From Alkanindiges hydrocarboniclasticus (lineage in GTDB: Bacteria > Pseudomonadota > Gammaproteobacteria > Pseudomonadales > Moraxellaceae), in the NCBI RefSeq assembly GCF_001982605.1, contig NZ_MLCN01000023.1:124001-188000 (forward strand): 64,000 bases of DNA, given 5' to 3'. Below are positions 60,326 to 64,000 of this stretch, piece after piece. The position numbers and the translations under genes are program-made. Each line of letters starts with the position of its first letter. Position 1 is the stretch's first letter. Below the pieces are notes generated by a model that saw only the letters and a program-made list of their open reading frames with translations, did not search any database and had not been told where the DNA came from.

Positions 60326-62572
60326 ATGTATTTAAAACGTCATCCCTTAGTCCAGGCAATGGCGCTGGCTATGCTAGTGTTGCCAGTTTCAGTTAATGCA
60401 CTTGCCGAATCAGGTGTCCTTGCAGCAACGCCAAGTGGAGCTGAGGGCAATAACAACAGTACGATGCCAAGTTCATTTGATCAGTCTGGCACGGCCGGCA
60501 GCAACACATCAGTCGCAAACGTTCCTACGCCTACTAATACCTTGCCGACCATTGTTATTAGTGCCCATCCGCTGGATCGTACTGCCTCTGATATAGCTAC
60601 GCCAGTCAGTGTGGTTACCCATGATCAACTGGCCAGTGGCGCAACGACGTTAGGGCAAGCACTGGCAGGGCAGCCGGGAATTCATGCCGATAGCTTTGGG
60701 GGCGGGTCTAGCCGTCCGGTGATTCGGGGGCAGGCAGCGCCACGGGTGAAGGTGTTGTCGGATGGATCAGAGGTGATGGATGCGTCCGCCATTTCGCCGG
60801 ATCATGCAGTAACGGTTGAGCCGTTGTTGTCAGAAAAAATTGAGGTCTTACGTGGGCCTTCAACCTTGCTGTATGGCAGTGGCGCGATTGGCGGGGCCAT
60901 TAATGTACTGGATAACAAGATTCCTACCCGCATGCCTGACAATGGCCTTGAAGGTGAGGTTAGCCTTAGAGCAAATACCGTAGCAGATGAACAAGCCGCG
61001 GCTGCCGCAGTCACTGTAGGGCTGGGTGAGCAGTTTGCCCTGCATGTGGAAGGTCTCAAGCGCGATGCCAATGATTACAAAGTGCGTGGACTGGATGAGA
61101 AGCGTGTCGATGGTTCCTATGCCACAGGTGAAAATGCCAGCATAGGGCTGTCATGGATTGGCGAGCGTGGTTTTGCTGGCTTGGCTTTTACCCAGCGCAA
61201 GGATGAATATGGCTTGCCCGGCCATAGCCATGAATATGAAAGCTGCCATCCTCACGGGACTCATTTGCATTGTGGCAATCATGATGAACATAGCCATGAG
61301 GAAGAAGGTCATGACCATGAGGGTGAGGAAGCGCATAATCATGATGATGGCCATGACCACGAGCATGACCACGAAACTGCACCGTGGATCGAACTCGACA
61401 GCAAGCGTGTGGATTTTCGGGCAGAGTATGCACAGCCATTTACCGGGTTTGACAAGATCCGGGTCAGGGCAGGCTATACCGACTACCAGCATGACGAAAT
61501 AGAAGAGGGTGCAATTGCGACCACCTTTACCAACAAGGGCTATGACGGACGCATTGAGTTAACCCACGTGCCAGTGGGCGGACTGGAAGGCGTACTGGGG
61601 TTGCAATATGCCCGCTCGGACTTTGAGGCCAGCGGCGAAGAAGCCTTTTTGCCCAAAACCCTGACTGAAAATATCAGTGCCTTTTTGCTGGAACATTATC
61701 AGTGGAAGGATATGCATTTTGAACTGGGTGCGCGGCAGGAATGGCAAACCATTAATCCCGAACAGGGCTTGGCCAAGTTTAGCACGCAGGACTATGACGA
61801 TACGGCCACGTCAGCGTCATTTGCAGCAACCTGGGAATTTGTGCCGGATTATGCGCTGGCCTTATCGCTGTCCCACGCCGAGCGTATGCCCAATGCACAG
61901 GAGCTGTATGCCAATGGGGGACATTTTGCCACCAACACCTATGAGCTGGGTGATGCCAATTTAAGCAATGAAAAATCCAATAGTGTTGAGCTGAGCTTGC
62001 GTAAAACAGCCGGTGATTTCACCTTTGGCTTGAGTGCCTACCATAATCAGGTGGATGATTATATTTATGCCAAAACGCTGGACAAGTATGAGAATTTTCG
62101 CCTGATTCAGTACACCCAGGCTGATGCAGTATTTGATGGGTTTGAGGCCGAAAGCACTTACCGTATTGATGATACTTACAGCACCACGCTGTTTGGTGAT
62201 TACGTGCGCGCAGAACTGGACAGCAGCAATGCCCAAGGTAATCGCAACCTGCCTCGTATCCCGGCAGCACGTGTAGGCAGCCGTGTACAAGCCAACTGGG
62301 ATGCACTGGGTGGCGAGCTTGGCGGTTCGCTAGAGTACGCGCATGTGTTTAAGCAAAATGATATTGCTGACTATGAAGCCACCACCGCAGGCTATAACCT
62401 GATTAATGCCACACTGGCCTATGATGGTGAATTAAATGCCCGCAACAGCTATCGGTTATATCTGCAAATGAATAATTTGCTGGATGAAAAATATTACAGC
62501 CATAGTTCGTTTTTATCAGCCATTCCGCAGTCGGGCCGTAATTTTACTGCCGGTGTACAGCTAAAGTTCTAA
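60326..62572 (+). CDS. znuD: TonB-dependent zinc receptor ZnuD
   Basis: This 748-residue outer-membrane receptor has a signal peptide ending near NALAES, a Ser/Asn/Thr-rich linker and a plug domain (about 78-185, from IVISAHPLDRTASDIATPVS to YGSGAIGGAINV). The 22-strand barrel ends in the terminal Phe of AGVQLKF. An external loop at about residues 300-348 is packed with His, Asp and Glu (including GHDHEGEEAHNHDDGHDHEH), as in zinc-type receptors. It would import zinc with TonB energy. Confidence 0.92.
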   Translation: MYLKRHPLVQAMALAMLVLPVSVNALAESGVLAATPSGAEGNNNSTMPSSFDQSGTAGSNTSVANVPTPTNTLPTIVISAHPLDRTASDIATPVSVVTHDQLASGATTLGQALAGQPGIHADSFGGGSSRPVIRGQAAPRVKVLSDGSEVMDASAISPDHAVTVEPLLSEKIEVLRGPSTLLYGSGAIGGAINVLDNKIPTRMPDNGLEGEVSLRANTVADEQAAAAAVTVGLGEQFALHVEGLKRDANDYKVRGLDEKRVDGSYATGENASIGLSWIGERGFAGLAFTQRKDEYGLPGHSHEYESCHPHGTHLHCGNHDEHSHEEEGHDHEGEEAHNHDDGHDHEHDHETAPWIELDSKRVDFRAEYAQPFTGFDKIRVRAGYTDYQHDEIEEGAIATTFTNKGYDGRIELTHVPVGGLEGVLGLQYARSDFEASGEEAFLPKTLTENISAFLLEHYQWKDMHFELGARQEWQTINPEQGLAKFSTQDYDDTATSASFAATWEFVPDYALALSLSHAERMPNAQELYANGGHFATNTYELGDANLSNEKSNSVELSLRKTAGDFTFGLSAYHNQVDDYIYAKTLDKYENFRLIQYTQADAVFDGFEAESTYRIDDTYSTTLFGDYVRAELDSSNAQGNRNLPRIPAARVGSRVQANWDALGGELGGSLEYAHVFKQNDIADYEATTAGYNLINATLAYDGELNARNSYRLYLQMNNLLDEKYYSHSSFLSAIPQSGRNFTAGVQLKF

Positions 62573-62606
62573 TTCATTAGCAGTTACTTTTAGGTTTAAT
62601 CCTCAG

Positions 62607-62638
62607 CCATCTTCTTTAAACAAGAAGGTGGTTTTTTT
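62607..62638 (+). terminator. Terminator of znuD
   Basis: CCATCTTCTT pairs with AAGAAGGTGG (one G-T pair) and is followed by seven Ts, 34 nt after the znuD stop. Confidence 0.85.
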
Positions 62639-62662
62639 ATATTGGCAAGTAAGCCTGTTAAA

Positions 62663-62689
62663 AAACCAAACCTGAGCACAAGTTCAGGT
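62663..62689 (-). terminator. Terminator of rpmE2
   Basis: On the minus strand ACCTGA / TCAGGT forms a stem followed by TTGGTTTTTT, just after the rpmE2 stop. Confidence 0.65.
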
Positions 62690-62727
62690 CTGGCAATAGG
62701 TGGCTAATGAAATTTAATAAGACTTTT

Positions 62728-62988
62728 TTAAGCTTTATTGCGGCTTGCAAAACGACCAAAGCGTTTGTTAAAGCTGGCAACGCGCCCTTCATTGCTGGCC
62801 TGGCGCACTTCACCGGTATAAAACGGATGCGAGGCACTGGAAATATCCAGCGTGACATAAGGGTAGGTTTTGCCTTCAAATTCACGGGTTTGTTTGGGCT
62901 GCATGGTAGAGCGGATAACAAAGTACACATCGGCATTGGTATCGTGAAATAACACTTCCTGATAGGTGGGATGAATATTGGAACGCAT
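62728..62988 (-). CDS. rpmE2: Type B 50S ribosomal protein L31 (zinc-free form)
   Basis: This 86-residue protein begins [17 protein letters not shown] and contains [16 protein letters not shown] and [13 protein letters not shown], the type B L31 pattern. It lacks the CxxC zinc motifs of the usual L31, so it can replace the zinc-binding form and free zinc when the metal is scarce. The start is ATG 62988 with GAGAG upstream; the longer frame runs into the operator. Confidence 0.93.
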   Translation of the reverse strand: MRSNIHPTYQEVLFHDTNADVYFVIRSTMQPKQTREFEGKTYPYVTLDISSASHPFYTGEVRQASNEGRVASFNKRFGRFASRNKA

Positions 62989-63015
62989 AATTATTCTCTC
63001 GACTTGAAAAGATAT

Positions 63016-63028
63016 ATTATAACATAAC
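63016..63028 (-). promoter_or_regulatory. Zur-like operator and -10 of rpmE2
   Basis: ATTATAACATAAC matches the znuD box at 12 of 13 positions. On the minus strand it contains a perfect -10 TATAAT (63016-63021), so a bound repressor would block the rpmE2 promoter, 28 bases before its start. Confidence 0.65.
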
Positions 63029-63150
63029 ACTTATAAAAATAAAAAATACCCAATGCCGAAAAACATCTGAGTTACCGGATTGCATAAATACTTAAATTTT
63101 AAAGAAGGGATGAATTACACTACGCTTAAATAATTCCTCAAGAGTGGTGT

Positions 63151-64000
63151 ATGCGTTTTTTTCAGTATTTGCTTAATCAACTAAACTGGACAAAAAAAAC
63201 CATGTTGATGTATTTGCTGGGATTGTGGTGCCTGGCCTATCTGGCATCGGCAATTTATCAGGTCTACAAGCCGTTGCCACCGGGCCTGAATATGGCCTTG
63301 CCGCTACGCACAGCCGAGCAGGTGCAGTTTCTGGGCGATTATACCTATACCGATCGCCAGAACCAGCGACACCAGCAGCAGGAAATTTTTGATCAGGCAT
63401 TTGACATGATTAGTCAGGCACGCCGCATGATTGTAGTAGACATGTTTTTGTTTAATGACTATGTGGGTGATTCCAAGGCCAAACACCGTAATTTGACAGC
63501 CGAACTAACACAGGCGTTAATTGCCAAGCACAAAACCAATCCAGACATACAAATTGTAGTCATTACCGACCCCATCAATACAGTGTATGGTGGCCAGTTA
63601 ACCCGTAACCTGCTGGACTTGCGGCAGGCGGGTGTGCAAGTGATTGAAACGGATTTAAAACCACTGCGGGCATCCAATCCACTATGGTCTGGCTTCTGGT
63701 ATTTGTGTTGCCAGTGGTTTGACAACAATCCGCAATCAGGCTGGCTACCCAATCCACTGGGCGCTGATAAAATTACCCTGCGCAGTTATTTGACCCTATT
63801 TAACTTTAAGGCCAATCACCGCAAGACACTCATTACTGATGCCCCGGATGGCTGGCAGGCGCTGGTAACCTCAGCCAATCCGCACAATGCCAGCAGTTGG
63901 CACGACAATACCGCCCTTAAGTTTTCTGGCCCGGCAGCGCTGGATGTTCTGGAAACCGAACGGGCTGTTGCGCGGATGTCTGGGGCTGACCTGCCTTTTA
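63151..64000 (+). CDS. Phospholipase D family protein (cardiolipin synthase-like), partial
   Basis: The 283 visible residues run off the window end. An N-terminal membrane segment (about 19-37) is followed by a PLD domain. The first HKD motif is NHRKTLITD (H223, K225, D230), then TSANPHNASSWHDN. The second HKD motif should lie beyond position 64000. The family transfers phosphatidyl groups or cleaves phosphodiesters. It is divergent from rpmE2, and the Zur-like box lies in the shared gap. Confidence 0.83.
   Translation, partial: MRFFQYLLNQLNWTKKTMLMYLLGLWCLAYLASAIYQVYKPLPPGLNMALPLRTAEQVQFLGDYTYTDRQNQRHQQQEIFDQAFDMISQARRMIVVDMFLFNDYVGDSKAKHRNLTAELTQALIAKHKTNPDIQIVVITDPINTVYGGQLTRNLLDLRQAGVQVIETDLKPLRASNPLWSGFWYLCCQWFDNNPQSGWLPNPLGADKITLRSYLTLFNFKANHRKTLITDAPDGWQALVTSANPHNASSWHDNTALKFSGPAALDVLETERAVARMSGADLPF

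Overview
This 64-kb window looks like a chromosomal segment of a Moraxellaceae gammaproteobacterium close to Acinetobacter. The evidence is the ureDABC-EFG-J urease order with a HupE/UreJ protein, a sugar cluster lying between ilvE and aspS (the position of the Acinetobacter lipooligosaccharide outer-core locus), an Acinetobacter-style divergent Ugd, a soluble RnfB-like protein beside nth, and a His-rich ZnuD receptor. By eye the G+C is in the mid-40s percent, higher than typical Acinetobacter, so a sister genus such as Alkanindiges is possible. That placement is an inference.

Layout. (1) 59-6889: urease operon on + (ureD, A, B, C, a DUF2971 intruder, E, F, G, J), closed by a bidirectional terminator against mrdA-rsmD on -. 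(2) 9776-20271: mostly housekeeping and envelope genes, namely an SSS symporter, a small outer-membrane protein, a DUF445 protein, adk, rnfB-nth, gdhA (TTG start), a META/DUF4377 lipoprotein, a YgiD-type dioxygenase and rlmH. (3) 20272-28321: lon, then a stranded phage recombination cassette on - (RecA-like ATPase, RecB-like nuclease, DUF1367, a small protein, ERF annealing protein), then an AT-rich stretch with three small hydrophilic proteins and tRNA-Leu(CAA). (4) 28460-34361: queA, DUF389, tgt, an orphan GAF histidine kinase and a SIMPL protein. (5) 34532-60054: glnE, ilvE, then a surface-polysaccharide region (two ELM1-family proteins, a deacetylase, glycosyltransferases, rfbBDAC, galU-ugd-pgi, pgm, a lipid A-type acyltransferase), ending at aspS. 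(6) 60055-64000: a zinc-scarcity pair, znuD and rpmE2, each with a nearly identical Zur-like box, then a phospholipase D gene cut by the window end.

How the genes work together. The urease genes encode structural subunits, nickel chaperones and a probable nickel permease. The ilvE-aspS interval supplies dTDP-L-rhamnose and probably UDP-sugar precursors and the transferases that use them, most likely for lipooligosaccharide core or a related glycan. No Wzx/Wzy/Wza export set is visible. The zinc pair would import zinc and replace a zinc-binding ribosomal protein when zinc is low.

The most interesting points are the fusion of an outer-core locus position with genes usually at the end of the capsule locus; a Ugd-like enzyme lacking the canonical catalytic cysteine; the DUF2971 gene coupled into the urease operon; the free-standing two-recombinase phage cassette; and the shared zinc operators.
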